Below are positions 51,914 through 61,612 of a stretch of DNA of 64,000 nucleotides, one piece after another. The stretch covers positions 28,894 to 92,893 of the forward strand of contig JAXMDT010000008.1 of assembly GCA_046348685.1 (NCBI GenBank), in the 5' to 3' direction. Position 1 is the stretch's first letter. Every line of letters begins with the position of its first letter. Both the position numbers and the translations under genes were made by a program. The notes beneath the pieces are model-generated. The model was not told the DNA's origin. It did not search any database and worked only from the letters and a program-made list of their open reading frames with translations. The stretch is from JAXMDT01 sp046348685 (lineage in GTDB: Bacteria; Pseudomonadota; Alphaproteobacteria; Rickettsiales; UBA998).

Positions 51914-53284
51914 CTATTTTGCGCCGAAATATTCCTTATGGGTGCGTACCGTTCTTTGCCAGTCAGCCCCATTAGGAGTGCCATTCAAGGCGCCCTCGGT
52001 AACCAGGGTCGGGTGGAAAGCGCCGGTGAAAGCAACGCGGCTACTGTTAGCCACTAACATTTCATAAAAAAGCTTGATCGAATATTCGTAAACTCCGCGA
52101 TTTGGAATTACGTAGTTTTCGGCTTCTTTGCGCGGCGACCATTCAAGCGAGCCGATTGCCAGGTCGTATTTGGCGGACAGCGCCATCGCTTCCGCAAAAG
52201 TATGCCTTTTATCCATGATGTTAAATAGATTTGCCGCTGCGCCTTCCAGGGTGCTCCCCGTATTTTGTTTGGACGGATGGTTCATCAGATCGATCATGTC
52301 GTAGGTATCCGGCCAATGCTTCAGATACTCATCCATCCGGCCCGATTTTGTCTGCTCTTGCGCCGGCGCAAAGCGATCCGAAGTCGCACTTTTTCGCATA
52401 ATCCTGATTATAGCCGATGCGTATATTGCTCGCAAATTTCCACATACCGTCCGCATAAAACTTCGCGGCCTGAGGAAAGCTCATTCCCTTTTTTCCTCAA
52501 GATATCGTACTGAACGATAATCCAAGGCTCGTATCCTGCGTAAATTCCCAGTTGGGGCGCAAAATAACCTGCTCAGGACAGTTGTGCATTTTTCCATACA
52601 GCGATTGCGTCTCAATGAACCGCACATCCGCCGTCCCATCATGACATAATCCGCATCGTGCCGGCCCGCGACAATATCGACCCAGTTCTGATAGAATTGA
52701 TCCTCCGATATTCCTCCGCGCGCAGAGGGGGCGACGACCAGATAAATGCCAAGCCACATATCAGGATAACGATCGGCCGATGCCCACCAGTAACGGGTTT
52801 GTGCGCTGTTCCCGAAATCGAGCTGGCTGTTTTTCGTAATTTTGTTCGGGCCGTTTGAGAGCGGGCCGCCAATGATACGATCCCAGTTCGTGGTCGCTGA
52901 CCACGCCTGCACCACACCGCCGCCATTAAAGTCACCGCCCCCCATATACGAAATGTAGCGTTCGGGCGAATTATCGCTAGAGCTGTAATTATAGAACGAC
53001 CACCCCGCATTAAAGGGCTGATGCGTATAGGGGGACTTGCCATTTGTCCATCCAACCTGCCACCATTTTTCGCCAATGAAAGGGGGGGGGAGAGGCATCC
53101 CTCCAGGGCGATCAGGGACTACAGGATCACTAGGAGGAACGGGTGTTGGCTTCGGGGGCATTTTAACCTCACCAAAGCAACGCGTTTCTTTAAAAATGCT
53201 GGGAACGCCTTCGGAAGCAGCCGCCGGTTCTGCATGAAAAAATAAAAAACCTAAGGCAGCAATCAAAAAGCGGTGTTTAAACAT
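51914..53284 (-). pseudogene. Secreted-protein gene broken by several frameshifts
   Basis: The first part starts with a signal peptide (MFKHRFLIAALGFLFFHAEPAAA) and has a Pro-rich linker. It then has KWWQVGWTNGKSPYTHQPFNAGWSFYNYSSSD and runs to WVDIVAGRHDADYVMMG near 52640. Coding sense then moves to a second frame (TADVRFIETQSLYGKMHNCPEQVILRPNWEF), next to a third (GYEPWIIVQYDILRKKG), back to the second (MSFPQAAKFYADGMWKF, near 52480) and on to the frame MDEYLKHWPDTYD (near 52336), ending at 51914. Together these make one protein of about 450 residues. I do not recognise its family. Confidence 0.65.
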
Positions 53285-53416
53285 GCCTCATTATAGCATA
53301 ATTTGAGCTAAATGAAACACAGTGACATTTTGTGCAACGCACTATATTTCATGCATATTTTTAGCGATGGTTTAACCTTCGTATATAAATATTGTTACCA
53401 GAGTGATGATCTGAAA

Positions 53417-55378
53417 CTACGCAGCACGGATAGTTTGCAGAAACTGATCGACTTCCGCATTAAGCTGCTCGGCTTGTTTTGACAGAATTTTCGATGCTTC
53501 AAGCACCTGCTGTGAGGAAACTTCTGAATGTGACGACGTCGAAAGAACTTCGCTCAGGTTGCCTGAAATCACTTCCGTGCCTTGCGCGGCGGAAGCAATG
53601 TTTCGAGCTATTTCGTTAGCGGAAGCGGATTGTTCCTCAACAGCGGCGGCTATGGTAGAGGAGACATTGGAAATCTCTTCGATAGAGGATTTGATATCTT
53701 TCAGTGAAACGATGATGCCCTCGGAAGCGTTGTTCATCTCCTGAATAACCTTATCGATTTCCTGTACGGATTTATCCGTCTGGCTGGCAAGATTCTTCAC
53801 TTCGGAAGCAACCACGGCGAAACCTTTTCCTGCATCACCTGCGCGCGCCGACTCAATCGTTGCATTCAGCGCGAGCAGATTGATCTGCCCGGCGATATCG
53901 GAAATCAACCCAATGACTTCTTTTACCTTCTGCGTGGCAACGCTGAGAGAAGTGGCCTGCATATCAGCTGATTCGGCCTTTTTAACCGAATCAAATACGA
54001 CTGTATTGGAGTTTTGCACCTGGTTTGATATTTCCTTGATAGAGCTTGTCATTTCTTCTGCAGCGGCTGCTACGGATTGGACATTGGAAGACGTCTGCGA
54101 TGCGCCCGATGCCGCGCTATTGACCGTTGTCGTCGATTGGTTGATGGCATGAGCCAGAGATTCTGCAGTCTGCGATAATTGCGTTGCGGCGGAGGCAACC
54201 ATATTGACGATGCCTTTGACGCTTTGCTCGAATTTACTGGCTAGTTTTTCGCGGGTGGCTTTTCTTTCTTCTTCAGCGTGAAGTTTTCGCTCTTCCTGTT
54301 CACGCTTCAGCCGTTCAGTCTCAATCATATTATTTTTAAAAACCAGCACGGCCTTCGCCATATTGCCAATCTCATTCGTATTTTGCGTGGATGGCACTTC
54401 CACATCCATATTGCCGCCTGCCAGCGATTTCATGGTTTCCGTCATTCTACGGATCGCACCCGTCAGACTGCTGCAGATAAAAGCAAATAGCGTCATCGCC
54501 AGAAGCAGGGCGGCACCACAGCCTGCCAGAATATAGAATCGTTTATCCTTTAAAAAGCTGATACGGATTTCGAGCAACTTATCAAGTTCATCCAGGGTCA
54601 CTTCACCGAGGTCAGCCGTGCCATCATGCATAATGTCGCCGATATCGACAAATTTTCCCGCTTCAATCATCTCACCGTTTTTAAGTGACTGCATGGCATT
54701 GAGCAATTGTTTCGCTCCATCTACGTAGGCGGCCAGGGCAGGTTCAAGTGTGGGTTTCAAAGTAGGGCTTACGCCGTTCCAGTTCGCATCTTCCCGAATA
54801 GAATCCGAAATAGCCTCCTTCGTGCGTTCCAGATAAACCTCGCCAAGAACCGTGATCAAACCGCTCATGGTACTGCGGTCATCAATCGTCAGTTGATTGC
54901 CATTACTGGCTAGCTTTTCATATGTATCCGATTTAATAAACGCGAGCTAGGCTAGCGTTTGCGGAAACGCGCTGATCGCCGCATCAACCAGGTAATAGCT
55001 GTCCAGTTCGGGGTCGAGCATCATGTTTGAGTTTTGTCCAAGCAGTTTAACCGTACTGGCTATATCCTGCAGCAACGCCGTATACGCTTCAGGATTATAA
55101 TCACCGGCTTTAATTGCCTCCCATTTCGCTTTAAGGGCATCGGCAGTAAGTGCTTTATTCGGATTTAGTTCGGTGCTGAGTTTTAAATCTGTCCCGTACG
55201 ATTGATCAACGTCATCAAGATTGGAAAAAAGCGAATCGATGGAAGTTCTCCCATCGGCAAGTATATCTTCCACCTCCGTGTCCCCATGTTCCTTACGCAA
55301 GGAGGTAACCTGGTAATCAGCGATTTCATCCAGAAGTTTTATAAGCGGCTTTTCATAAGCAACGCCTTTCATTTGCAT
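53417..55378 (-). pseudogene. Methyl-accepting chemotaxis protein with an in-frame stop
   Basis: The C-terminal part has a membrane helix (ILAGCGAALLLAMTLFAFICSSL), a HAMP domain (MTETMKSLAGGNMDVEVPSTQNTNEIGNMAKAV) and an alphaproteobacterial signalling domain (AGQINLLALNATIESARAGDAGKGFAVVASEVKNLA). The N-terminal sensor part (MQMKGVAYEKPLIKLLDEIADYQ...) is in the same frame but is cut by TAG at 54947-54949 (QTLA*LAFIKSDTYEKLASNG). The first membrane helix expected upstream of 55378 is not clear. The downstream piece could start at ATG 54868, but as a fragment. Confidence 0.8.
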
Positions 55379-55745
55379 TTCGGCAAATGTGATATTTTTT
55401 TCAAGCTCAACCAGCAGATTATGGGGATGTCGAGAAGAGCCACATTGTGCATCAAAAATGCCAGAATAAAAAAGCAGTGAACGAATGGATACAGTACAAC
55501 CGTCTCCAATACGGAATGCGTGTCGAGTTAGTACATCTATAAATGCAAAGCAAACATCATCCGTATTGAAAACTTATAAGTCATTTTGAAACCATGCTTG
55601 TAGTAATATCTTGGCACCATGGCTTACCAATGCCTGAGCCTATTCGCTGCTGAATCGTAAGTAATAAAGCTTCCTGATATGCTTTGGATTTCAGATGGCC
55701 GGCTTCGCCGCGGGATTGTCATCCAGATAGCCACTCAGGTTCATA
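55379..55745. other. Gene-poor stretch upstream of the broken MCP
   Basis: No convincing intact gene. The MCP frame stays open a little further leftward-strand upstream (VSIRSLLFYSGIFDAQ) without a credible start. The stretch is AT-rich, without a repeat or RNA gene that I can identify. Confidence 0.4.
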
Positions 55746-56300
55746 TCAGGTTCTGAACACTCCCTTTTTGCGATTTTCGATCGCTGCTTCCATAATCGGC
55801 TTCAGCTTTTGCGATAGAGATTTCGCTTCTGGCAGCGTAAGCTCAGTGTGCATCTTTTTCCGTCCGGTTGCGTTAGCGCCGGCTGCGCTCCTGCAGGATT
55901 ACGCAGAATCCCCGCTTTTCCCATCCGCGTCTTACCGGGAGACGGCTTCCGCTTTCGCCCAAAGCGGATCGCCGGGCGTCAGCCCGCTTTGCAACGCATA
56001 GCAGGCGCTCATATCGATTTTTTCTGACGCCGCGAGAGCACGCTGACGTTGCCCGGCAAGCTTCTGCAACTTCACTCCCCTTGGCAAGAAGCAAACGCCG
56101 ATCATGAGAAAATGTGAATCATCCAGGCCGATGACCTGCGTACCTTTCCGGCACCATTCGTAGACATATTTCCTTAGCAGCGCGGGGCTGATTGTGGAAA
56201 GACGATATCTTCATCTCGAGCGCCAGTTTCGGTTTCGGTTCCACTGCATTTTGCTGCGTGTCGGTCGCGCAGTACTGCGGTAAAGACGCCTATCGCCTGG
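55746..56300 (-). pseudogene. Decayed protein-coding remnants
   Basis: Protein-like pieces lie in shifting frames on the minus strand. From 5' to 3' they are QYCATDTQQNAVEPKPKLAL near 56270, then STISPALLRKYVYEW and GTQVIGLDDSHFLMIGVCF, which run into KLAGQRQRALAASEKIDM and end TPGDPLWAKAEAVSR at a stop 55932-55934. A short frame MHTELTLPEAKSLSQKL ends at 55746. They look like one or two genes lost to small indels. I do not recognise a family. Confidence 0.45.
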
Positions 56301-56313
56301 ATGCGTGGGATGG

Positions 56314-56757
56314 TCAGGATTTATTTTGGTGATACCCGTAAACGTGGCAATCGTGCACTTTACCTCTCTTCGATGCTAACCTGTGAGTAGCTTGGATCGT
56401 ATACTCCTTTACCGGTCGCTTCAAGTCTTTAATACCTGCGGAGTCACGAAGTGCGTGACCTCGAAATGATTCCATCGTCTGAAACAGCCTCCAGACCACA
56501 CCGCCCTCCCCAAACAGGCGGTCTGAATATATAAATATTACTGGGCTTTGCCGTTCTTTGAATTCATAAGAAAGGGCAGCGCGGCCTTCTGCGGCCCGGA
56601 CAAAGCCTTTCAAATACAGGAGGCTCAAGTTCCTGCCAATCAATGAGTTTGTGCCATAGCTTCCGGCGACACTCCATTTTTGACCGCAGGATCGGCCCGA
56701 AGTCGTATAAAATTTTTTAGCGATAAAGCGTGTTCTGTCCTCAGGATTATGACTCAA
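56314..56757 (-). CDS. Hypothetical protein, 147 aa, possibly a fragment
   Basis: It starts MSHNPEDRTRFIAKKFY and includes GSYGTNSLIGRNLSLLYLKGFVRAAEGRAALSYEFKERQSPVIFIYSDRLFGEGG. The protein is basic and has no signal peptide. It stands directly upstream of the decayed remnants on the same strand, so it may be the 5' part of the same broken gene. The region 56758-57012 has no gene that I can identify. Confidence 0.4.
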   Translation of the reverse strand: MSHNPEDRTRFIAKKFYTTSGRSCGQKWSVAGSYGTNSLIGRNLSLLYLKGFVRAAEGRAALSYEFKERQSPVIFIYSDRLFGEGGVVWRLFQTMESFRGHALRDSAGIKDLKRPVKEYTIQATHRLASKRGKVHDCHVYGYHQNKS

Positions 56758-57012
56758 TACAGGGAAGGATCTCTTCTGCTTCGAAATTGTTTCAGGTGGC
56801 CAGGCAACCGATCTAGTCGATAGGCTGCGTTTTTAGACGCTTTTTTATATCTGCCATGGCTTCCCCATTTTTTGCGTAACTATAGCTTTTTTGCCTGCAT
56901 GTGATGTGATGACGGCGGATGACATTAGGCAGCTGGCAGGGCAGAACCAGAGATGCTCAGCCTCAGTGAAACAAGCTAATAACGAACAAACAAATATCAA
57001 GTGGCTGAAAAC

Positions 57013-57086
57013 TGGTGCCGCCGAAAAGAATTGAATCCGACCCCCGTCATTACCAATGACGTGCTCTACCACTGAGCTACGGGCGC
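57013..57086 (-). tRNA. tRNA-Thr(GGT), degenerate
   Basis: The D-arm (GTAGCTCAGTGGTAGAGC) and anticodon arm (CGTCA-TTGGTAA-TGACG, anticodon GGT) are good. The acceptor strands GCGCCCG and CGGCGGC mispair at two positions. The T-arm (GTCGG-ATTCAAT-TCTTTT) cannot form its stem and looks two or three bases short. CCA is encoded. It is either a pseudo-tRNA or a tRNA misread at short runs. Confidence 0.7.
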
Positions 57087-57171
57087 TGAACCCGTGCTCG
57101 CAAAGAGCGCGCACCATGCCATAACCGCCATTCCGCAAGAGGGGTTTACAAAAGGGAAATTTCCATGAAAT

Positions 57172-57348
57172 ATGAAGCGGCATGACATTGCAAAACCCAA
57201 AAAGAAAACAAGACGAAACCAGCGAAAGCGAAAAGCGCAGTTAAAACGCCGCGCTGCAGGCGTAACCTGCAACGTCGTAAAAGCCAAGCAAAGCACACAG
57301 ACGGCAAAAGAGGAAACGCTAATCGCTGGAATTTGGGCGAAAAACTAG
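57172..57348 (+). CDS. Small basic protein, 58 aa
   Basis: It starts MKRHDIAKPKKKTRRNQRKR and ends EETLIAGIWAKN. It is very basic, like small nucleic-acid or ribosome-associated proteins, but I do not recognise it. An AAGGGA lies about 15 bases upstream. The next gene, also small and basic, follows 33 bases later on the same strand. Confidence 0.5.
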   Translation: MKRHDIAKPKKKTRRNQRKRKAQLKRRAAGVTCNVVKAKQSTQTAKEETLIAGIWAKN

Positions 57349-57381
57349 CTATGATGCGCTTCCATCAAGCATCAGGCAGGC

Positions 57382-57675
57382 ATGAGCGTCGATAAGAAAA
57401 TCAAAAAGAAGCTGCACCTCGAGCGCATTAAAAAGCAGCAGATTATCAACCAGCATGCCAATCAGCATAAAGCCGATCAGCAAAAAGCACGTGACGAACA
57501 GGCAGAGCTGGCTGCCGCGATGAGCGCGCCCCTTGTCACCGATGCCGAGGGAAACGTCGTGTGGAGCGCAAAAACACAGCAAATCCGAAACCGTTTAAAC
57601 GGAAAGAAACGCGCCGCCATGGATCGCTGGAACCGCTTTGCCGGAACCTCCGGATCAGGCGGAATGGGCCGCTAG
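57382..57675 (+). CDS. Small basic protein, 97 aa
   Basis: It starts MSVDKKIKKKLHLERIKKQQ and is predicted to be helical and Lys/Gln-rich for the first half. Then comes PLVTDAEGNVVWSAKTQQIRNRLNG and a flexible Gly/Ser-rich tail. No signal or membrane segment. I do not recognise its family. It overlaps the converging symporter gene by four bases. Confidence 0.6.
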   Translation: MSVDKKIKKKLHLERIKKQQIINQHANQHKADQQKARDEQAELAAAMSAPLVTDAEGNVVWSAKTQQIRNRLNGKKRAAMDRWNRFAGTSGSGGMGR

Positions 57676-58982
57676 TAGAGCGGCTCGTCGTCGGCGACCG
57701 GACGGTAATACATGTCGCGGTTTAGCGAGTCTTCACTGTCGTCGATGATCAGCGTGATCGTGGCATCGCCAGTGATGTTGATCGTCGTGCGCAGCATATC
57801 GAGCAGGCGGTCAACGCCGAGGATAATGCCGATGCCCTCAATCGGCAGGCCGACCGACGTCAGCACCATGCCCATGAAGATGATCGAGCCGCTTGGGATG
57901 CCTGCCGCGCCAATCGAGCCGAGCGTGCAGGTGAGCAGCAAAATCAGATATTCATGCAGGTGCAGTGGAATGCCGAACATCTGTGAGAAGAACACGGCGC
58001 AGATGCCGAGATAGATCGCGGTGCCGTCCATGTTGACGCACGCGCCGAGCGGCATCATGAAGTTGGTCGATTTTTCCGACACGCCCAATTTCGTTTCCAG
58101 TTCGCGCATGGCAGTGGTCAGCGTTGCCTTGCTGCTACTGGTCGCAAACGCCAGGGTCTGCGTCGTCAGCATTTTTTTATAGAACGGGAAGGGGGACAGC
58201 TTGGTGAAGGCGCGGATCATCAAGCCGAACAAGCCATATTGAAATATGCATGCGACGATCACGGTGATGATCAGCCAGCCCAGGCTTTTCAGAATATCCA
58301 TGCCCTGCGTAGCGACCATCCAGGCCATGAAACCGAAAACGGCAATCGGCGCCAGCTTGACGATGTTCTCGATCATTTTGAAAACAACGAAAGCCAGTTC
58401 ACGGATGACTTCGCGTGCGCCGGCTACGCGCTCGCCCATCAGGTTCATCGTGACGCCAAAGAAAATGGCGAAGAAAACGATTTGCAGGAAGTGATCATCG
58501 ACGAACGATTTAAAAATATTCGACGGAATCAGGTTCATTAAAAACACGCTCATTTCCGGGGCCGTTGCAGGCGGCGCTGAAGCAGCGGATTCGTGAATCG
58601 ACTGAGCCAGTTCGGGCGGCACGCCCATGCCAGGCTGGAAAATCAAAGCAGCGAGCAGGCCGATGATAACGGCAAAGCAGGCCGTGGTGAGATACGCCGC
58701 GATGCCTTTCAAGCCGATGCGGGTGAAACTGTCCATGTCATTAAGGCTGGTAATGCCGGAAACCAGCGCCAGGAAAATCAAGGGAGCCACGACCATTTTT
58801 ATGAGCGTTAAAAAGATCGTGCCAAGAATTTTGATATCTTCAGCAGCGTCTTTCAGCGCATCGGGATCCTGAATCGTATATTTGAGAAGGAATCCGAGTC
58901 CTATCCCGAGAATCATTCCGGCAAACACTTGTTGCCAGAGCGACATGCCGAGAAATTTCCGGTGCTCACTGACTGCGGCCAT
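57672..58982 (-). CDS. gltP: Dicarboxylate/amino acid:cation symporter (DAACS)
   Basis: This family takes up glutamate, aspartate or C4-dicarboxylates with H+ or Na+. The 436 residues contain eight membrane helices and two re-entrant loops. Marks are IKMVVAPLIFLALVSGI, AFATSSSKATLTTAMRELE (Ser-rich hairpin), LPLGACVNMDGTAIYLGICAVFFSQ-type and GIPSGSIIFMGMVLTSVGLP. The C-terminal helix has RLLDMLRTTINITGDAT. The exact substrate (glutamate or dicarboxylate) is unclear, so the gene symbol is tentative. Confidence 0.88.
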   Translation of the reverse strand: MAAVSEHRKFLGMSLWQQVFAGMILGIGLGFLLKYTIQDPDALKDAAEDIKILGTIFLTLIKMVVAPLIFLALVSGITSLNDMDSFTRIGLKGIAAYLTTACFAVIIGLLAALIFQPGMGVPPELAQSIHESAASAPPATAPEMSVFLMNLIPSNIFKSFVDDHFLQIVFFAIFFGVTMNLMGERVAGAREVIRELAFVVFKMIENIVKLAPIAVFGFMAWMVATQGMDILKSLGWLIITVIVACIFQYGLFGLMIRAFTKLSPFPFYKKMLTTQTLAFATSSSKATLTTAMRELETKLGVSEKSTNFMMPLGACVNMDGTAIYLGICAVFFSQMFGIPLHLHEYLILLLTCTLGSIGAAGIPSGSIIFMGMVLTSVGLPIEGIGIILGVDRLLDMLRTTINITGDATITLIIDDSEDSLNRDMYYRPVADDEPLY

Positions 58983-59177
58983 ACACATCCTTTGATAAGG
59001 TGTTCAAAAAGCGACGTGATCATAGTGAAAGAATCTGAGATGACAATCTTTTATCGCACGCTGCGATTAATGCTTGTAATTCAGCGAAAAACGCGGTTGT
59101 TTTTTGCGCGACGATCTTGTAGCAACGCGTGGTGCGCCGCAGTATTTCTTCTCAGGGAGATGACGCAAAAAAATCAA

Positions 59178-59251
59178 GCGGGTGTAGTTCAATGGTAGAA
59201 CGTCAGCCTTCCAAGCTGAACACGTGGGTTCGATTCCCATCACCCGCTCCA
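59178..59251 (+). tRNA. tRNA-Gly(TCC)
   Basis: Acceptor GCGGGTG pairs with CACCCGC. The anticodon loop CTTCCAA has TCC. The T-arm is GTGGG-TTCGATT-CCCAT, and the CCA is encoded. It lies upstream of tuf, as in many proteobacteria. Confidence 0.96.
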
Positions 59252-59401
59252 TCTTCAACACTGTAAAATCATTTAAGGCGGGCGTGCCGCTGCTGCATCA
59301 TTTCTTATTGTCAATCGCAGGGAATTCTTGTAACCACGCGCACAAGGGATGGTTTCCCGCGAAATACACATTATATAGAGTAGCTGAATTAGGAGACAGA
59401 T

Positions 59402-60592
59402 ATGAGTAAAGAGAAGTTCGACAGATCGAAACCCCACTGCAACATTGGGACGATTGGTCACGTTGACCATGGCAAGACGTCGCTGACGGCGGCGATCACG
59501 TCGGTGCTGGCCGAGCAGGGCAAGGCGCAGGCGAAAGGCTATGCGGACATCGACGCGGCTCCGGAAGAAAAAGCGCGCGGCATCACGATCAACACCGCGC
59601 ACGTGGAATACGAGACCGACAAGCGCCACTATGCGCACGTCGATTGCCCGGGCCACGCCGATTATGTGAAGAACATGATCACGGGTGCGGCGCAGATGGA
59701 CGGCGCGATCCTCGTGGTGTCGGCTGCCGACGGCCCGATGCCGCAGACCCGCGAGCACATCCTGCTTGCCCGTCAGGTTGGCGTTCCGGCGATCGTGGTG
59801 TTCCTCAACAAATGCGACATGGTGGACGATGCCGAGCTTCTCGACCTCGTGGAGCTGGAAGTGCGCGAGCTTCTCTCCAAGTACAACTTCCCGGGCGACA
59901 CGATCCCGATCATTCGCGGCTCTGCTCTTGCGGCGCTCGAAGGCAAGAACCCGGAACTCGGCAAGGAAGCGATCCTGAAGCTGATGGATGCGGTCGATGC
60001 GTCGATCCCGCAGCCGGCGCGCGATAAGGACAAGCCGTTCCTGATGCCGATCGAGGACGTATTCTCGATCTCCGGCCGTGGTACGGTGGTCACCGGCCGC
60101 GTTGAGCGCGGTATCGTGAAAGTGGGTGATGAACTCGAGATCGTCGGCATCAAGGCGACCACGAAGACGACCTGCACCGGCGTTGAGATGTTCCGTAAGC
60201 TCCTCGACCAGGGGGAAGCAGGGGACAACCTCGGCGTGCTGCTGCGCGGCACCAAGCGCGAGGAAGTCGAGCGTGGCCAGGTACTCGCGAAGCCGGGTTC
60301 CATTACGCCGCACACGGTCTTCTCGGCGGAAGCATACATCCTGACCAAGGACGAGGGTGGCCGTCATACGGCGTTCTTCTCGAACTACCGCCCGCAATTC
60401 TACTTCCGCACGACGGATGTGACCGGTTCCATCAAGCTGCCGGAAGGCACCGAGATGGTGATGCCTGGCGATAACGTGACGATGGAAATCACGCTGATCG
60501 CCCCGATCGCCATGGACGAAGGCCTCCGTTTCGCGATCCGCGAAGGCGGCCGTACCGTCGGCGCCGGCGTCGTCGCTAAGATTATTCAGTAG
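59402..60592 (+). CDS. tuf: Translation elongation factor Tu
   Basis: EF-Tu delivers aminoacyl-tRNA to the ribosome. The 396-residue protein has GHVDHGKTS (19-27), the switch I region ARGITINTAHVEYET, DCPGHADYVKNMITGAAQMDGAILVVSA and the guanine-specificity motif NKCD. Domains 2 and 3 are complete, with YRPQFYFRTTDVTG and the C-terminus GRTVGAGVVAKIIQ. A ribosome-binding site TTAGGAG lies before the ATG. It ends at a strong terminator. Confidence 0.98.
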   Translation: MSKEKFDRSKPHCNIGTIGHVDHGKTSLTAAITSVLAEQGKAQAKGYADIDAAPEEKARGITINTAHVEYETDKRHYAHVDCPGHADYVKNMITGAAQMDGAILVVSAADGPMPQTREHILLARQVGVPAIVVFLNKCDMVDDAELLDLVELEVRELLSKYNFPGDTIPIIRGSALAALEGKNPELGKEAILKLMDAVDASIPQPARDKDKPFLMPIEDVFSISGRGTVVTGRVERGIVKVGDELEIVGIKATTKTTCTGVEMFRKLLDQGEAGDNLGVLLRGTKREEVERGQVLAKPGSITPHTVFSAEAYILTKDEGGRHTAFFSNYRPQFYFRTTDVTGSIKLPEGTEMVMPGDNVTMEITLIAPIAMDEGLRFAIREGGRTVGAGVVAKIIQ

Positions 60593-60615
60593 TTTTACTG
60601 ATATTGAATAAGGAA

Positions 60616-60640
60616 GGGCCGCCTCGGCGGCCCTTTTTTA
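60616..60640 (+). terminator. Rho-independent terminator of tuf
   Basis: GGGCCGCC-tc-GGCGGCCC is followed by TTTTTT, just after the tuf stop codon. Confidence 0.93.
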
Positions 60641-60694
60641 TGGTACGTCTTGACGCTGGGCCGATCAGGCGCTAAGCCTGCCTAGCTTTCGTGT

Positions 60695-60770
60695 AGGGGT
60701 GTAGCTCAATTGGTAGAGTACCGGTCTCCAAAACCGGGTGTTGCGGGTTCAAGTCCTGTCGCCCCTGCCA
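60695..60770 (+). tRNA. tRNA-Trp(CCA)
   Basis: Acceptor AGGGGTG pairs with CGCCCCT. The anticodon loop TCTCCAAAA has CCA, the T-arm is GCGGG-TTCAAGT-CCTGT, and the CCA end is encoded. Its place between tuf and secE is the common proteobacterial order. Confidence 0.97.
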
Positions 60771-60854
60771 TTTTTTCACTAAACAGTTGCATGATGCCGC
60801 CGGATTCGCTAGGAAGCGTGCTTCCCCGCTATTTGAATAAAGGTTTAAAGAGAA

Positions 60855-61052
60855 ATGTCTAATTTCAACCCGGCGAAATATATCCGCGAAGTCCGTCAGG
60901 AAGCCGCCCGCGTCACCTGGCCGACCCGCCGCGAAACCATGATCTCTACCATCATGGTGCTGGTGCTCGCATTCATCGCCGCAGTCTTTTTCCTGGCGGT
61001 AGACAATATCATCTCCCTGGTCATCAGGAAGATTTTCGGCATTGCCATATAA
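60855..61052 (+). CDS. secE: Preprotein translocase subunit SecE
   Basis: SecE clamps the SecY channel in the inner membrane. The 65-residue single-helix form is usual in alphaproteobacteria. KYIREVRQEAARVTWPTRRETM is the amphipathic helix with the conserved WPTR, followed by the membrane segment VLVLAFIAAVFFLAVDNIISLVI. nusG follows 14 bases later. Confidence 0.95.
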   Translation: MSNFNPAKYIREVRQEAARVTWPTRRETMISTIMVLVLAFIAAVFFLAVDNIISLVIRKIFGIAI

Positions 61053-61066
61053 GAAGGAGAACAGAC

Positions 61067-61612
61067 ATGTCGGCAGCTAAAAAATGGTACATCATTCACG
61101 CCTATTCCGGCTTTGAAAAGAAGGTCGCGCAGACCATCAAGGAAAACGCCGCCCAGCACGGCATGACCGATAAATTCGAAGAAGTCGTCGTCCCGACCGA
61201 GGACGTCATTGAAATGCGCCGCGGCAAGAAAACCGCCACCGAGCGCAAATTCTTCCCGGGCTATGTCCTCGTTAAAATGGAAATGAACGATGCAACCTGG
61301 CAGCTCGTTAAAAACATCCCGAAAGTAACCGGCTTTCTCGGCGGCGGCGGCAACCGCCCGCAGCCGATTTCCGAAGGCGAAGTCGAACGCGTGTTCAAGC
61401 AGGTGTCTGAGGGTGTCGAGGAAGCAAAACGCGGTATCGTCTTCGAAATCGGCGAACAGGTGAAAGTCGTCGATGGTCCGTTCGATTCCTTTATTGGTAT
61501 CATCGAATCCGTGGATGAGGAAAAAGAGCGTATCAAAGTATCGGTAACGATCTTTGGGCGTCCGACACCGGTCGACCTCCAGTATACGCAGGTAGAAAAA
61601 GTCGCGAAGTAA
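61067..61612 (+). CDS. nusG: Transcription elongation/antitermination factor NusG
   Basis: NusG binds RNA polymerase and links it to Rho or the ribosome. The 181 residues have the NGN domain (WYIIHAYSGFEKKVAQTI, FFPGYVLVKMEM, VTGFLGGGGNRPQPI) and a C-terminal KOW domain (GEQVKVVDGPFDSFIGIIESVDEEKERIKVSVTIFGRPTPVDL). It forms an operon with secE. The rplK gene would normally follow directly, but here a gene on the opposite strand intervenes. Confidence 0.96.
   Translation: MSAAKKWYIIHAYSGFEKKVAQTIKENAAQHGMTDKFEEVVVPTEDVIEMRRGKKTATERKFFPGYVLVKMEMNDATWQLVKNIPKVTGFLGGGGNRPQPISEGEVERVFKQVSEGVEEAKRGIVFEIGEQVKVVDGPFDSFIGIIESVDEEKERIKVSVTIFGRPTPVDLQYTQVEKVAK

Noticed and set aside
59273..60397. A 374-codon open frame on the minus strand opposite tuf
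   Set aside because: Antisense shadow of tuf. The Arg/His-rich translation has no domain signature.
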